A stretch of DNA of 64,000 bases from Costus lasius (GCA_027563935.2 JANVAS020000203.1:5456001-5520000), one strand, 5' to 3'. Numbered from the stretch's first letter, positions 1 through 12,724 are shown. Notes: a model not told the origin generated them from the letters alone. Translations and numbers: made by a program.

Positions 1-2
1 TC

Positions 3-1117
3 CATAACCCTGACTCTGGTTGTATGGTTTGGGAAGAACTAGCTTATGATAGTGGTGAAGAACAAACCCACGACACATTAGGAGTGGTTAGGTGCACCCT
101 GATCAAACCTACCCCAACCGAGGACTGGCGTAGGACCAGTATTTTCCACACCTACACGAAATGCAATGGCAACATGTGCAAAGTAGTGATAGATGGGGGA
201 AGTAGTCTGAACGCGGTCTCTCACACAGCCTTAGTAAAATTCAACCTTAAGGCAGAACCACACCCCAATCCCTATAGCATATCCTGGGTCAATCAATCTA
301 GCGTCCCAGTCACCCATAGGTGCTTAGTGCCCCTTCAGTTTGCCATCTACCAAGGCAAGATTTGGTGTGACGTCATAACCATGGATGTCGCCCAAGTCTT
401 ACTCGGTCGCCCGTGGTTATACGATATGGATGTTATCCACTACGGTCGGACTAACACCTATGTCTTTAGCCATGATGGGCAAAAGATCAAACTGAAGCCT
501 TCCATGCCTAAGGAACTTAAGGCTGCCACCAACAAGGGTAGGATAGAGGAACCTAAGGAACCTAAACCGACCATCCAACTCATAAGGACCCATGCCTTTA
601 CCCAAGACTGCTTAGAGTCCAAGCAAGTGTACTCCTTAGTCATTAAAGAAACCAACCCAGATGAGGAGTCACCCATACCCAAAGAAGTTGAGACCCTACT
701 CTCAGGGTACTCTGAGCTCACCAGGGAAGAACTTCCCAATGGATTACCACCCCTTAGAGAAATCCAACATGCCATAGACCTTGTCCCGGGTTCTACTCTC
801 CCACACTTACCCCACTATAGGATGAACCCTACTGAGCATCAAGAGCTCAAAAGACAAGTAGATGAACTGTTAGACAAGGGTTTCATTAGGGAAAGCCTTA
901 GCCCGTGTGCAGTGCCCTCCCTTCTTACCCCAAAGAAGGATGGAAGCTGGCGCATGTGTATAGACTGTAGGGCCATGAACAGGATAACCATCAAGTATAG
1001 ATTTCCCATCCCAAGATTAGATGACATGCTTGACATGCTGGTAGGTTCTAAGTGGTTTAGCAAGCTAGACCTTAGAAGTGGATACCACCAAGTTAGGATC
1101 AGACTTGGGGATGAGTG
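3..1117 (+). pseudogene. Ty3/gypsy pol, 5' fragment: protease and N-terminal half of reverse transcriptase
   Basis: The frame is open from base 3, so the true start is upstream of the window. Numbering from the ATG at 24, an aspartic-protease motif IDGGSS lies near residues 56-61; a glycine sits where most families have Ser or Thr after the catalytic Asp. A retropepsin-like LLGRPWL segment follows near residues 126-132. The RT fingers and palm begin near residue 305 (PKKDGSWRMCIDCRAMN) and run through FSKLDLRSGYHQ. The frame is cut at codon 365 by the LTR of copia element 1, before the catalytic YFDD box. The reading frame continues into LTR sequence for a few codons to a stop near 1187; those residues are not part of pol. 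Confidence 0.9.
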
Positions 1118-2792
1118 TGTAAGTCCCCTTCAAGGGGGAGCGCAAACCCTAAGCATGCACAAATCTCAATTGCATGGGCGGAATTAGGGTTTCCATAGAT
1201 CGCATGTAGTATATCTATAAGATTAACTTTGTTTGCTTATAAAGATCAAGAGAAGATCTCTTACCAAAGCCATGATAAAGGGTGGCGACTTGGAAGCAAG
1301 AGAGCAAGTAAGCACTCCTCCAAAGATAACGCACACTAGATGAGAGATGGCTACCCTTTCGGATGTTCCTTGTGCTAGCAAGCGATCTCCAAAATGTCCT
1401 TGTCGTGTGTAGATGAAGAGAGGTGCTTGGCCGAGAGCTTCGTTGTACAAGAGTTTTCCTCTTCCTTGTCGAATGAAGATGACAAGAGAGTAATTGGGCA
1501 AATGGCGTTAAGGCTTTCATTCAAGTGATGGCGTTACACTTCCATATATGGAAGGTTATGAAGCCATGCGACCACTTGAAGAAAAACCGCCCAAAATGCC
1601 TTCAATCCTTGAACCATACGTTCACCCATGTGAACCGGTTCAAGCCAATTAGGTTCAACTCAATTCGGTTCAAACCAGCCCAAGCCATGGTCTAGATCTC
1701 TTTGAACCAAATGGTTCAAGATCCAACCGTTCATCTCTGGATGCTCTTGATCTCTCCGATCTAGCATCCACTCTCTCGATCGAAGCTTACCGATCTCAAG
1801 CCCTAATCAATCAAACATGATCAGACCAGATCTCACTTACAATCAGAGTCTAAACTCCTTTAAACTGAATCCAAACAATTCAGTCCACACGATCTGACTT
1901 GAGTAAGCCATGTCATCAAATTGTGCGACCCTAAGGGTTTCCTTTAAATGTCGGTAATGACAACTTACGTTATCACGATCAGTGAGGGGTATCTAGCAAC
2001 ACATCACTGTCTCCCGATATAAAGGAAAGAGTCTTCCAAGACTACACCCAAATCACAGCACAAGAGTGAATCCATTTCACGAGGCATACATGTTTCCTTT
2101 GCCACTGGATGTTCTTATTAGACAAGCATGTCAAGCCTGTAACTCCAATACGATGAGCATGATTAGACCAGATGAACATAGTCATCTGGGTATGGCCATA
2201 CACTTTCTCAATCATCTCATATAGGGGGGCCTTAGAACATCACACTCCTTAAACAAGGAGACGGCAATCCTTTATCTATCACTAGTGTCCTAACCTGACT
2301 CATGATCATTATCCAAGATAGTCTATAACCATTATGTTTCAAATGATATTGAACTACCTCAAAACAATGACAATCATCATTTAGAAACACAAGTGATCTC
2401 AAGTCAGAGGACATGTGCCACTTGGTGCTTACAAGGATCATTCACATTGTGACAAGCAATGGAATATCCTAGTAGGGTCTGTCCAGTACATCCAATGTAC
2501 CCATGAGTCTACATCTTATTCCATGCTCGAAGCATCCTATAAGATTAGAACACATATTAGTCTTAACCATATCAAGGCTGTCTCATGTTCACCAAGATAT
2601 ATCGACTAAGGACATCAGTGCATGTCAGCATAGCTGAACAGCTTTGAGACATTATTCAGTAGTACACTTATTACAGCAGACAAGGTAACAACCTGAATAA
2701 CAACCATTGCCTTTATAAACTTAAGAGTTTATACAATGATACTATTACAATCCCAAGGCCTCAAACATTAGCCTTAAGGGCATACCCCAACA
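1118..2792 (-). repeat. Element 1, 3' LTR
   Basis: In the element sense it starts TGTTGGGGTATGCCC next to the polypurine tract and ends GGGGGACTTACA. It is 1675 bp, the same as its partner at 8587-10261. A candidate TATA-like TTTATATCGGG (sense) lies at about 2014-2024. A near-perfect palindrome CCCCCTTGAAGGGGG occupies the last 25 bases. Confidence 0.97.
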
Positions 2793-2803
2793 ATCTCCCA
2801 CTT
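2793..2803 (-). other. Element 1 polypurine tract
   Basis: AAGTGGGAGAT in the element sense, directly abutting the 3' LTR; identical in the other five elements. Confidence 0.9.
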
Positions 2804-2812
2804 GCACTTAAT

Positions 2813-5800
2813 CTAATGGTTGAGAAACCTCAAACCCATATTATTACAGTGCTTCTCATGCTTCTGCTGCGCCAGAGGCTTGGTAAGCGGGTCTGCCAGA
2901 TTGTCATCTGTATGAACCTTGCATATTTTGATCTCGCCACGATCTATGATCTCCCGGATCAAGTGAAACCGTCTCTGTATGTGCTTGGACTTCTGGTGCG
3001 ACCGTGGTTCCTTTGCTTGTGCGATGGCTCCAGTGTTATCACAGAAGATAACCAAAGGATCGACACTCGAAGGAACAACACCAAGTTCTCTCACGAACTT
3101 ACGAATCCACACTGCCTCCTTGGATGCTTCCGAGGCTGCAACATACTCGGCTTCTGTTGTGGAATCAGCAACAGTTGACTGTTTGAAACTCTTCCACACC
3201 ACTGCTCCACCATTCAAGCTAAAAACATAGCCTGATTGCGATCGGAAATCATCCTGGTCCGACTGGAACGAAGCGTCAGTATATCCTTCAATACTGAGTT
3301 CTTCCTGACCACCATATATCAAGAACATATCTTTGGTCCTCCGCAGATATTTTAAAATGTTCTTGACCGCAATCCAGTGTGCCTGACCTGGATTACTTTG
3401 GAATCGACTGGTCACGCTTAACCCGTAAGCGACGTCTGGGCGAGTACACAACATCGCATACATAATGGACCCAATAGCCGAAGCATAAGGCGTATTGTCC
3501 ATTTCATCTTTCTCAGTCTGTGTTTGCGGACACTGACTCTTCGAAAGATTTAGACCATGTCTGACTGGAAGATATCCTCTTTTAGAATTCTCTAAATGGA
3601 ATCTCTCCAGGACTTTATCGATGTAAGTACTCTGGCACAGCCCGAGAAGCCTCTTAGATATATCCCTGTAGATCTTCACACCTAATACATAGGCTGCTTC
3701 TCCTAAATCTTTCATCTGGAAACATTTCCTTAGCCATGCTTTAACAGCATGAAGTTCAGGAATATCGTTTCCAATGATTAAGATATCATCGACGTAGAGG
3801 ATTAGGAATGTAATCACGCTCCCAGTAAACCTCTTATATACACATGGGTCATCTTCGTTCTTGATGAAACCAAACTCAGAGATTGATTCATCAAAATGAA
3901 TATTCCAGCTTCTAGATGCTTGTTTCAGTCCATAAATAGACTTCTTTAACTTGCATATTTTATGACGATCTGTTGGATTAGTGAAACCTTCAGGTTGTGT
4001 CATATACACATCCTCATCCAGATTTCCATTAAGGAAAGCTGTTTTCACATCCATCTGCCAGATCTCATAATCATAATATGCAGCTATCGCGAAAAGAATC
4101 CGAATAGACTTAAACATGGCTACAGGAGAGAAAGTTTCATCATAATCTATCCCGTAGATTTGTTTGAAACCTTTCGCTACTAGCCTGCCTTTATAGGTAA
4201 CCACGTTACCATCCATGTCAATCTTCTTCTTGAAGATCCATTTACAGCCTATAGGGATTACTCCCGGAGGCGGATCAACCAAATCCCAGACTTGGTTATC
4301 TGACATGGAGTCCATCTCGGCTCGCATAGCTTCAAGCCATCTAGCTGACTCCGGTCCACTGACCGCATCCGCATAAGTGAGGGGTTCATCATTATCAATG
4401 ATGTAGACTCCGTCATAGCGCTCAGGCTGTCGACGGATCCTTCCCGATCTTCGCGGTTCCCGTGATATCTGAGCCTCAGGTTGTTCAATAACCTGATCTA
4501 CCGGCTCAGGCTCATCCAACTGCGCTTGACTACTTTGTCCTTCCTGTGGATTCTCATCCAGCTTTATTTCTCTCCCACTAGCCTCTTGCAGAAGAAACTC
4601 CTTCTCAAGAAATATGGCCGTCCGAGCAACAAATACTTTGTTCTCTTTGGGATCGTAGAAATAATAACCCTTAGTTTCCTTAGGGTAACCGACAAAGATA
4701 CATTTCTCATATCTGCTCTCCAGTTTCCCAGAGGCGAGCTTTTTGACATAAGCCTCGCAACCCCAGATCCTGATAAATGTCAAGCTCGGCTGTTTCCCAT
4801 ACCATAATTCATATGGCGTCTTTGAAACGGCCTTGGATGGCACTCGGTTTAGTACCTTTGCAGCTGTTTCCAGTGCAAAACCCCAAAAGGAGTAAGGAAG
4901 AGTGGCCTGACTCATCATAGAACGAACCATATCAAGTAACGTTCTATTTCTCCTCTCGGACACACCATTCCATTGCGGTGTTCCTGGCGGAGTGAGCTGT
5001 GAGATAATCCCACACTCCTTCAGATAGTCAGTAAACGCATGACTCAAGTATTCTCCACCTCGATCAGAACGAAGTGCCTTGATATTTCGGCCTAGCTGAT
5101 TCTGTTCTTCATTTTTGAACTCTTTGAACTTGTCAAAAGATTCACTCTTATGTCTCATAAGATAGACATAACCATACCTACTGAAATCATCAGTAAAGGT
5201 AATGAAGTACTGATAGCCACCTCTGGCATGTTTACTAAATGGCCCACACACATCACTGTGTATAAGGTCAAGTAAACCTGAAGCCCTTTGACCTTTGTTA
5301 GGAAAAGGAGACTTCGTCATTTTACCCATCAAACAAGCTTTGCATGTATCAATCTCCTCATAGGAGAATGATCCCAGCAGTCCATGATCATGCAACCGCT
5401 TAATGCGCTTCTTGTTAATATGGCCTAAACGACTATGCCATAACAAGGTGCTGTCTTCAGCATACTTGGCTTTCTTATTATCAATGTTTTGTATAGAATA
5501 TTCCATGTCCAACATGAATAACCCATTGTTAATTGAACCAGTAGCATAAACAATATTATCAAGAGAAAGTACACACTTTGAAATATTGCATTCAAAGGCA
5601 AATCCTTTCCTGACAAGAGCAGGAATAGAGATAATATTCTTGGTTATACTGGGTACAAAATAACAATTGTTTAATTCCAATACAATGCCAGATGGTAAAG
5701 AAATGAAATAGTCTCCTACAGCAACAGCAACAACCCGTGCCCCGTTTCCAACGCGTAGGTCTACCTCATGCTGTCCCACCTGCCTTCTTCTCTTGAGTTC

Positions 5801-6697
5801 CTACACATTTGAACAAATGTGAACTCTACACGCAGTGTCCAACACCCATGAAATAGAAGAAGAAGATAACATGACCTCAGTCACATATATACCTGAGCCA
5901 GAAGCGATGCTTCCCCTCTTATCTCCTTGGAGCGCTTTACAGTCCTTTTTCCAGTGACCCAGCTGGCCACAGTGGAAACACCTGTTGTCCTTTGACCGCT
6001 TAACCTTTTGTTTCAGAGCCTTACTGTAGTTCTTGATAGGGGCTTTGCCCTTCTTCCCCTTCTTCTTGTTCCTAGAAGGAACCATTAAGACAGAGGTTGA
6101 AGGCTTTCCCTTCAGAGTCTCCTCAGTTGTCAAGAGCATATTCAGCAGCTCTGCCGGAGTACAATCGATCTTGTTCATATTAAAATTAATAATGAACGCA
6201 TCGAAAGAGGGCGGGAGAGACTGCAGAATAATGTCTACAGCAAGCTCCTGGTTGATGGTATGCCCCAGTTTCTCCAGAGCCTCCTTGTGCCCAATCATCT
6301 TGAGCACGTGAGCTCCCACTGGGCTCCCTTCAGCCAGTTTGCTCTGAAAGAAAAGCTTTGTCAGATTATAGCGTTCTGTCCTCGCCTGTGCAGCATACAG
6401 CATCTTGAGGTTCGCTATAATCTCTATAGCCGACATATCCTCATGCTGACGCTGCAGCAGTGGCGTCATAGACGCTAGCACCAGGCAAGCGACATCAATG
6501 CTATCATTGACGTGCTTTTCATAGGCATCACGAACCGCCCTTGCGGCGTTCGCAGCGGGTTGAGGCGGCACAGCCGTCTCGAGGACATACAGTTTCCTCT
6601 CTGCCTTAAGAACGATCATAAGGTGTCCGAACCAGTCTGAGAAGTTTGGCCCAGCAAACTTCTCCCTTTCCAGTAGGGATCGCACATTGAAGCTCAT
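2813..6697 (-). pseudogene. Element 1 gag-pol polyprotein with one in-frame TAG
   Basis: Same 1295-codon frame length as the intact copy in element 2 and the same start (ATG at 6697, MSFNVRSLLE). All domains are present: gag, zinc knuckle CX2CX4HX4C, protease DTAC, integrase, RT with YVDD, RNase H. A single CAG to TAG change at 5801-5803 falls 12 codons after the protease catalytic Asp, so translation would yield Gag plus the very start of protease. A Gly to Arg change lies next to the DTAC motif. There is no frameshift. Without readthrough the protease, integrase and RT could only be supplied in trans. Confidence 0.95.
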
Positions 6698-8572
6698 GGT
6701 GTTCGTTGCTGCAGGAATCTACAACAATGCAAGAACAGCAAGGTCAGTATCAATGTTAAGAATCAATCAGGACTTAAGAATGATTCCTTTTCTCACTATT
6801 TTAGCTGACTGTAAAATCCATAAAACAGTCCGAAAGAGTAACACTCTTTTAGTGAGATGGGATCCAGATTTCATACTTGGTCTCCGCGTCCCGCTCAGGC
6901 GAGATAAGATGCACAGAGAGTACAAGCACTAATTTCTGGTAGGCAGTCCCTGCCAATCGCCAACCCGTGCGATTCCCCTTCATCTGGGCAATCCAGCATA
7001 CTGTGCCAACTGAGTTGGTACAACACAGTCTCTGACCCCACAGATGGCTGCCTCCATGTGCTACCATATGCGCCACATATGTAGTCTACATAGTCAAGCT
7101 GACCTGACCTACTCCCTGGACCACCACGTGCTATGCTGAGCAACGAGAAGGGATAAATCCCTACTCTGTAACACGCAGGTGTAATCCCGCACCGTCTGAA
7201 GATAGATGGACGTGCCCACTGAGTGGGTACAACACGGCTCCAACGATAGTCAGAACAGTGAGGTTTCGCGTCAGAAGGCTTACGAGCTTGATATGTTAGC
7301 GTTTGGATTTTAACGGTCTTTTATCTTCATACCTATCATGCAAGTCCTATGGTGATAGCAGAAGATAAACTCATGCAATTCTAATTATAAAAGAAATAAA
7401 TAGAAAGCATGCTGATCTTATGTGGTAAGAGCCCATAGCCTAAGTAAGACCTTAAATTTTACTTAAGTCTTCACTTTCTTTTCATGGGTCTTTTATCTCA
7501 TCAGGTCCATCCCAGGGCCCTTGCGCCAAGTTCAGCTCAGGTGCGCCCACCAGCTGAATGCGCCTCTTTAATGTGTGCTTTTGTGCTCTTGTCTAATCAA
7601 ATACATTTTGATCTATCTAGACAAGTTTGACTCGCAGGTCAAATATATAATAAATTAATTAAAAAGTGATTCGCAGATCACGATAAAAATTAATTTACAA
7701 GTTTAAGTCCAGGCACGCAGGCCCCAGCACAGCACACATTTAACATGGGCAGCCCACATAAGAATAAATAAACAAGCATCATGGCATCATTCAATCAACA
7801 TGTGATCCATTACAAAGAAAATAAAATTTTGAAAACCCCATTGGCATCAATTTTAATTTTCTTATGAGCCCTACTACCTTACAACGGTCCATTAATAGGG
7901 ATCCACTCATCCAGCTAGTCAGATCCTCTGCCCTTGCATGCACCAAGTCCTAACTGACTCGAGTTGACCTAATGGTCAACCATGCATGCTACAAGGGCTG
8001 AACAACCCTCATGAGTTTTGGCAAGCAGGTGTGACCCCGGGCCTAACTCATGTGTGTTCATTAGTCGTCTCAACCAGACCTCGCTACACGCCCTTGATGC
8101 AGTCAACCTATAGCCACCTCGTGCTTGCGCACAGGTGCTATCAGGTCAACCCATCTAGGCTGTCAGATGGTCTGATCAGACTAGTTGGATCTTCCCTAGA
8201 GGATGCCTTCAACCCTACTAACCCGTCTAAGGGATTATAGCAGGCGCCCCTTAGATCTATGGTGATAGGCGCGCAAGATGTAAGGTTTTTCTTTGAAAAA
8301 CAACTACAACAAGCGCAAACAAGTAACATGCGCCACTTTGATAAACAAGATACATCAAATATCTAGCATGTCATTCTTTGCATGTTGATAAACCAAAGAT
8401 CTAGGAATAAGCGCAAACTTCTCCAAGCAATGATACAAGCGCAAACAAACTTATGGGCACACAACATCATGTAAGCGCAAGAAAACAAAGCATGAAGTGA
8501 GCGCAATATGGCATCATGAATGGATCACAATCTCAGCAAAGCAATCATATAGATAATACTGAAAAACCCTAT
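6698..8572 (-). other. Element 1 leader (5' UTR) with conserved hairpins
   Basis: About 1.9 kb of non-coding leader between primer site and gag. Conserved structures: bulged hairpin I 7211-7236 (inner stem CCCAC/GTGGG), bulged hairpin II 7000-7029 (inner stem CCAAC/GTTGG), CTGCG-loop hairpins at 7627-7642, 7666-7681 and 7712-7723, and a perfect 7-bp GTTGACC/GGTCAAC hairpin at 7963-7980. The T-arm-like module of elements 3-6 is absent; the flanks meet near 7545-7580. Between 8280 and 8520 there are several AGCGCAA motifs (TTGCGCT in sense). Short open frames here are not conserved as protein. Confidence 0.75.
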
Positions 8573-8584
8573 GCTCTGATACCA
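8573..8584 (-). other. Element 1 primer-binding site (initiator-Met tRNA)
   Basis: TGGTATCAGAGC in the element sense, 2 nt from the LTR end; the standard complement of the plant tRNA-iMet 3' end. Confidence 0.95.
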
Positions 8585-8586
8585 AT

Positions 8587-10261
8587 TGTAAGTCCCCTTC
8601 AAGGGGGAGCGCAAACCCTAAGCATGCACAAATCTCAATTGCATGGGCGGAATTAGGGTTTCCATAGATCGCATGTAGTATATCTATAAGATTAACTTTG
8701 TTTGCTTATAAAGATCAAGAGAAGATCTCTTACCAAAGCCATGATAAAGGGTGGCGACTTGGAAGCAAGAGAGCAAGTAAGCACTCCTCCAAAGATAACG
8801 CACACTAGATGAGAGATGGCTACCCTTTCGGATGTTCCTTGTGCTAGCAAGCGATCTCCAAAATGTCCTTGTCGTGTGTAGATGAAGAGAGGTGCTTGGC
8901 CGAGAGCTTCGTTGTACAAGAGTTTTCCTCTTCCTTGTCGAATGAAGATGACAAGAGAGTAATTGGGCAAATGGCGTTAAGGCTTTCATTCAAGTGATGG
9001 CGTTACACTTCCATATATGGAAGGTTATGAAGCCATGCGACCACTTGAAGAAAAACCGCCCAAAATGCCTTCAATCCTTGAACCATACGTTCACCCATGT
9101 GAACCGGTTCAAGCCAATTAGGTTCAACTCAATTCGGTTCAAACCAGCCCAAGCCATGGTCTAGATCTCTTTGAACCAAATGGTTCAAGATCCAACCGTT
9201 CATCTCTGGATGCTCTTGATCTCTCCGATCTAGCATCCACTCTCTCGATCGAAGCTTACCGATCTCAAGCCCTAATCAATCAAACATGATCAGACCAGAT
9301 CTCACTTACAATCAGAGTCTAAACTCCTTTAAACTGAATCCAAACAATTCAGTCCACACGATCTGACTTGAGTAAGCCATGTCATCAAATTGTGCGACCC
9401 TAAGGGTTTCCTTTAAATGTCGGTAACGACAACTTACGTTATCACGATCAGTGAGGGGTATCTAGCAACACATCACTGTCTCCCGATATAAAGGAAAGAG
9501 TCTTCCAAGACTACACCCAAATCACAGCACAAGAGTGAATCCATTTCACGAGGCATACATGTTTCCTTTGCCACTGGATGTTCTTATTGGACAAGCATGT
9601 CAAGCCTGTAACTCCAATACGATGAGCATGATTAGACCAGATGAACATAGTCATCTGGGTATGGCCATACACTTTCTCAATCATCTCATATAGGGGGGCC
9701 TTAGAACATCACACTCCTTAAACAAGGAGACGGCAATCCTTTATCTATCACTAGTGTCCTAACCTGACTCATGATCATTATCCAAGATAGTCTATAACCA
9801 TTATGTTTCAAATGATATTGAACTACCTCAAAACAATGACAATCATCATTTAGAAACACAAGTGATCTCAAGTCAGAGGACATGTGCCACTTGGTGCTTA
9901 CAAGGATCATTCACATTGTGACAAGCAATGGAATATCCTAGTAGGGTCTGTCCAGTACATCCAATGTACCCATGAGTCTACATCTTATTCCATGCTCGAA
10001 GCATCCTATAAGATTAGAACACATATTAGTCTTAACCATATCAAGGCTGTCTCATGTTCACCAAGATATATCGACTAAGGACATCAGTGCATGTCAGCCT
10101 AGCTGAACAGCTTTGAGACATTATTCAGTAGTACACTTATTACAGCAGACAAGGTAACAACCTGAATAACAACCATTGCCTTTATAAACTTAAGAGTTTA
10201 TACAATGATACTATTACAATCCCAAGGCCTCAAACATTAGCCTTAAGGGCATACCCCAACA
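8587..10261 (-). repeat. Element 1, 5' LTR
   Basis: Same length and termini as the 3' LTR at 1118-2792, with about three substitutions seen by eye. Followed in the element sense by a 2-nt spacer and the primer-binding site. Confidence 0.97.
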
Positions 10262-12724
10262 GAGTGGAAGACTGCCTTTAAAACCAAGGATGGTTTATAT
10301 GAGTGGCTAGTCATGCCCTTTGGTCTCTCTAATGCCCCCTCAACATTCATGAGGTTAATGAACCAAGTCTTGAAGCCTTACATAGGAAGATTCTTAGTAG
10401 TTTACTTTGATGACATCCTAATTTATAGCAAGACCCAAGAAGAACACATGGAACACCTTAGAAAGATCTTAGACTTACTTCAGGAAGAAAAGCTATACCT
10501 AAACCTGAAAAAGTGTTCTTTCCTTTCCCCTAGGGTTGTCTTTTTAGGCTTCATAGTTTCAGACCAAGGACTTCAAGCTAACCCTAGCAAAATCCAAGCC
10601 ATCTTAGACTGGCCTGAACCCAAGACTTTGACTGAGATTAGGAGCTTCCATGGTCTAGCTGCCTTTTATATGAGATTCATTAGAAACTTTAGCACCATAG
10701 TAGCCCCTATAACTAACTGTATGAAACAAGGTGAGTTTAGTTGGCCTAAGTCTGCTAGTAGAGCTTTTGTGGAGCTTAAGTCTAGAATGACCACTGCCCC
10801 TGTCCTAAAATTACCTGACTTCTCTAAAGTTTTCATAGTGGACTGTGATGCCTCAGGAGTAGGAATAGGAGGTACCCTTAGTCAGGAAGGACACCCCATA
10901 GCCTACTTTAGTGAGAAATTAAATGAGGCCAAGCAAAGGTATACCACCTATGATAAGGAATTCTATGCTGTAGTCCAATCTTTAAGGCACTGGAGACACT
11001 ATCTGATACACAACGAATTTATTCTAAATAGTGATCACCAAGCTTTATCTTTTCTAAATGCTCAAAAGAAATTAAATGCTAGGCATGCTAAATGGGTAGA
11101 GTACCTTCAGCAGTATACTTTTGTTTTGAAACATAAATCTGGAATTGAAAATAAAGTTGCTGATGCTTTGAGTAGAGTAGTTTTACTTATGCAAACTTTA
11201 TCTGTTGAAGTAGTTGGATTTGATCGCATGAAGCATGAATACCTAGAATGCCCTGATTTTTCTAGCATTTACTCTGAGCTTAGCATAGACCCTTTGAGTC
11301 ATCCCATCTATACCCTAAGGGATGAGTTTCTATTTCTTGGGCCAAAGTTGTGCATTCCCAAGACCTCAATCCGAGACTTCCTTGTTTGGGAGATCCACGG
11401 AGGAGGGTCTGCCGGGCACCATGGCCGGGACAAGACTCAAGCCTTAGTGGAGGAACGGTTCTTCTGGTCGAACCTCTACAGGGATGTAGCTAAGGTTGTC
11501 AGACATTGTAGGACCTGTCAGACCAGGAAAACTCAGAAACATAACTATGGTCTGTACACACCCCTACCTATCCCTCAAGCACCATGGCAAGACCTTAGCA
11601 TGGACTTCATCTTAGGTTTACCAAAGACTCCCTCCAGACATGACTCCATTTTTGTCGTAGTGGATAGGTTTACCAAGATGGCACACTTTATACCTTGCTA
11701 CAAAACCACAGATGCATCACATGTAGCTAGGTTGTTTTTTAAAGAGGTTGTTAAACATAGAGGTACCCCTCTGACTATAGTTTCTGATAGGGATTCCAGG
11801 TTTGTTGGACATTTCTGGAAAACCCTGTGGGCTATGTTAGGAACCAAACTCAAATTCTCCACGGCCTATCATCCTCAGACGGATGGGCAGACCGAAGTGG
11901 TCAATCGATCACTAGGGAGCATTTTGAGGAGTTTGGTAGGAGAGCACCCAGGCACATGGGATAAGCTGTTGCCCATTGCCGAGTTCTCCTATAATAGTGT
12001 TGTCAACAAAACCACAGGATTGTCCCCTTTTCAGGCCAACTTAGGGTACCAGCCCAGAAAACCTGTTGATTTGTTTCCTTTACCTAGGCACTCTCATATT
12101 TCTATGTCTGCTAAAGATTTTGCTACTCACATGTCTCATTTACATCATGAAATATATTGTCAAATGCTTGATGCTGTAAATTCCTATCGCAAGAGTGCTA
12201 ACAAGAAACGCCGAGAAAGGATATTCTCTGTAGGTGAACAAGTTATACTGCGGATCAGAGAGGAGCGCATCCATGGATCTGGCCGCAAGTTGGACGCCAA
12301 AGGACTCGGACCATTCACCATTGTAGAAAAGATCAACGATAACGCTTACATCTTGGATCTACCACCGGAACTGGGGATCCCCACCACTGTCAATGTGGAG
12401 GATCTCACGCACTATGAGGAGTCGGTGCACATCGGGGAGTTGACTGACAGGCCTGAACTGCAGAGCATACTTGAAGATCAGACCCGACTCACCCCAGACA
12501 AGGTACAAGTGTTTTACCGTGTTAAATTTACGTCGGGTGAGGAGGCTTGGCTTCCCGAAGAAGAGTTGGCACAGGCCGCTCCGGAATTACTCCAAGGGTA
12601 CAAGGGTGATTCTCCAGAGGAGAATTCTTCCCACCCGGGGAGAAATGATGGAGGGGCCAACCCTGCCCCAAGGAGGTCTGGAAGGGCTAGGAGGAAGCCC
12701 ATCAGATATGGCTTTTCCTCCTAG
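10262..12724 (+). pseudogene. Ty3/gypsy pol, 3' fragment: RT palm, RNase H, integrase, GPY/F module, chromodomain-like tail
   Basis: This is the continuation of the fragment ending at 1117. Numbering from the Met codon at 10313: YFDD catalytic box 31-34; RNase H acidic residues D177 or D179, E216 and D241; integrase H2C2 zinc finger H362/H369/C399/C402; integrase triad D431, D492, E528 with 35 residues between the last two; GPY/F-type segment about 658-685; a chromodomain-like stretch about 719-763 (FYRVKF, EEAWLPEEEL, APELL); then a basic tail. No internal stop or frameshift is visible, so the catalytic half is intact but detached from its upstream half. The chromodomain call is by pattern only and could be a degraded version. 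Confidence 0.92.

Larger units (their letters stand above)
1118..10261 (-). mobile_element. Ty1/copia LTR retrotransposon, element 1 (Angela/BARE-like), 9144 bp
   Basis: Complete element with two 1675-bp LTRs. The 5-bp duplication GAGTG is at 1113-1117 and 10262-10266. On the minus strand the order is 5' LTR (8587-10261), primer site, leader, gag-pol (6697 down to 2813), polypurine tract, 3' LTR (1118-2792). The LTRs differ at about three positions by eye (near 1986/9426, 2110-2130 and 2628), so this is the youngest insertion in the window by that measure. One premature TAG interrupts gag-pol. The domain order (integrase before RT) and tRNA-iMet primer site place it in Ty1/copia. The Angela/BARE affinity is my inference from LTR length, LTR start and gag pattern. 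Confidence 0.97.

Noticed and set aside
2232..2609. Short open frames on both strands in the LTRs (about 64-69 codons), repeated at 9701-10078, 17132-17509, 24575-24952, 33816-34208 and 50286-50678
   Set aside because: They recur because the LTRs are homologous. Both strands are open at the same place, and elements 3 and 6 break the sense frame by a stop or a one-base insertion, so I see no evidence for selection on protein. A dN/dS test over many copies would settle it.
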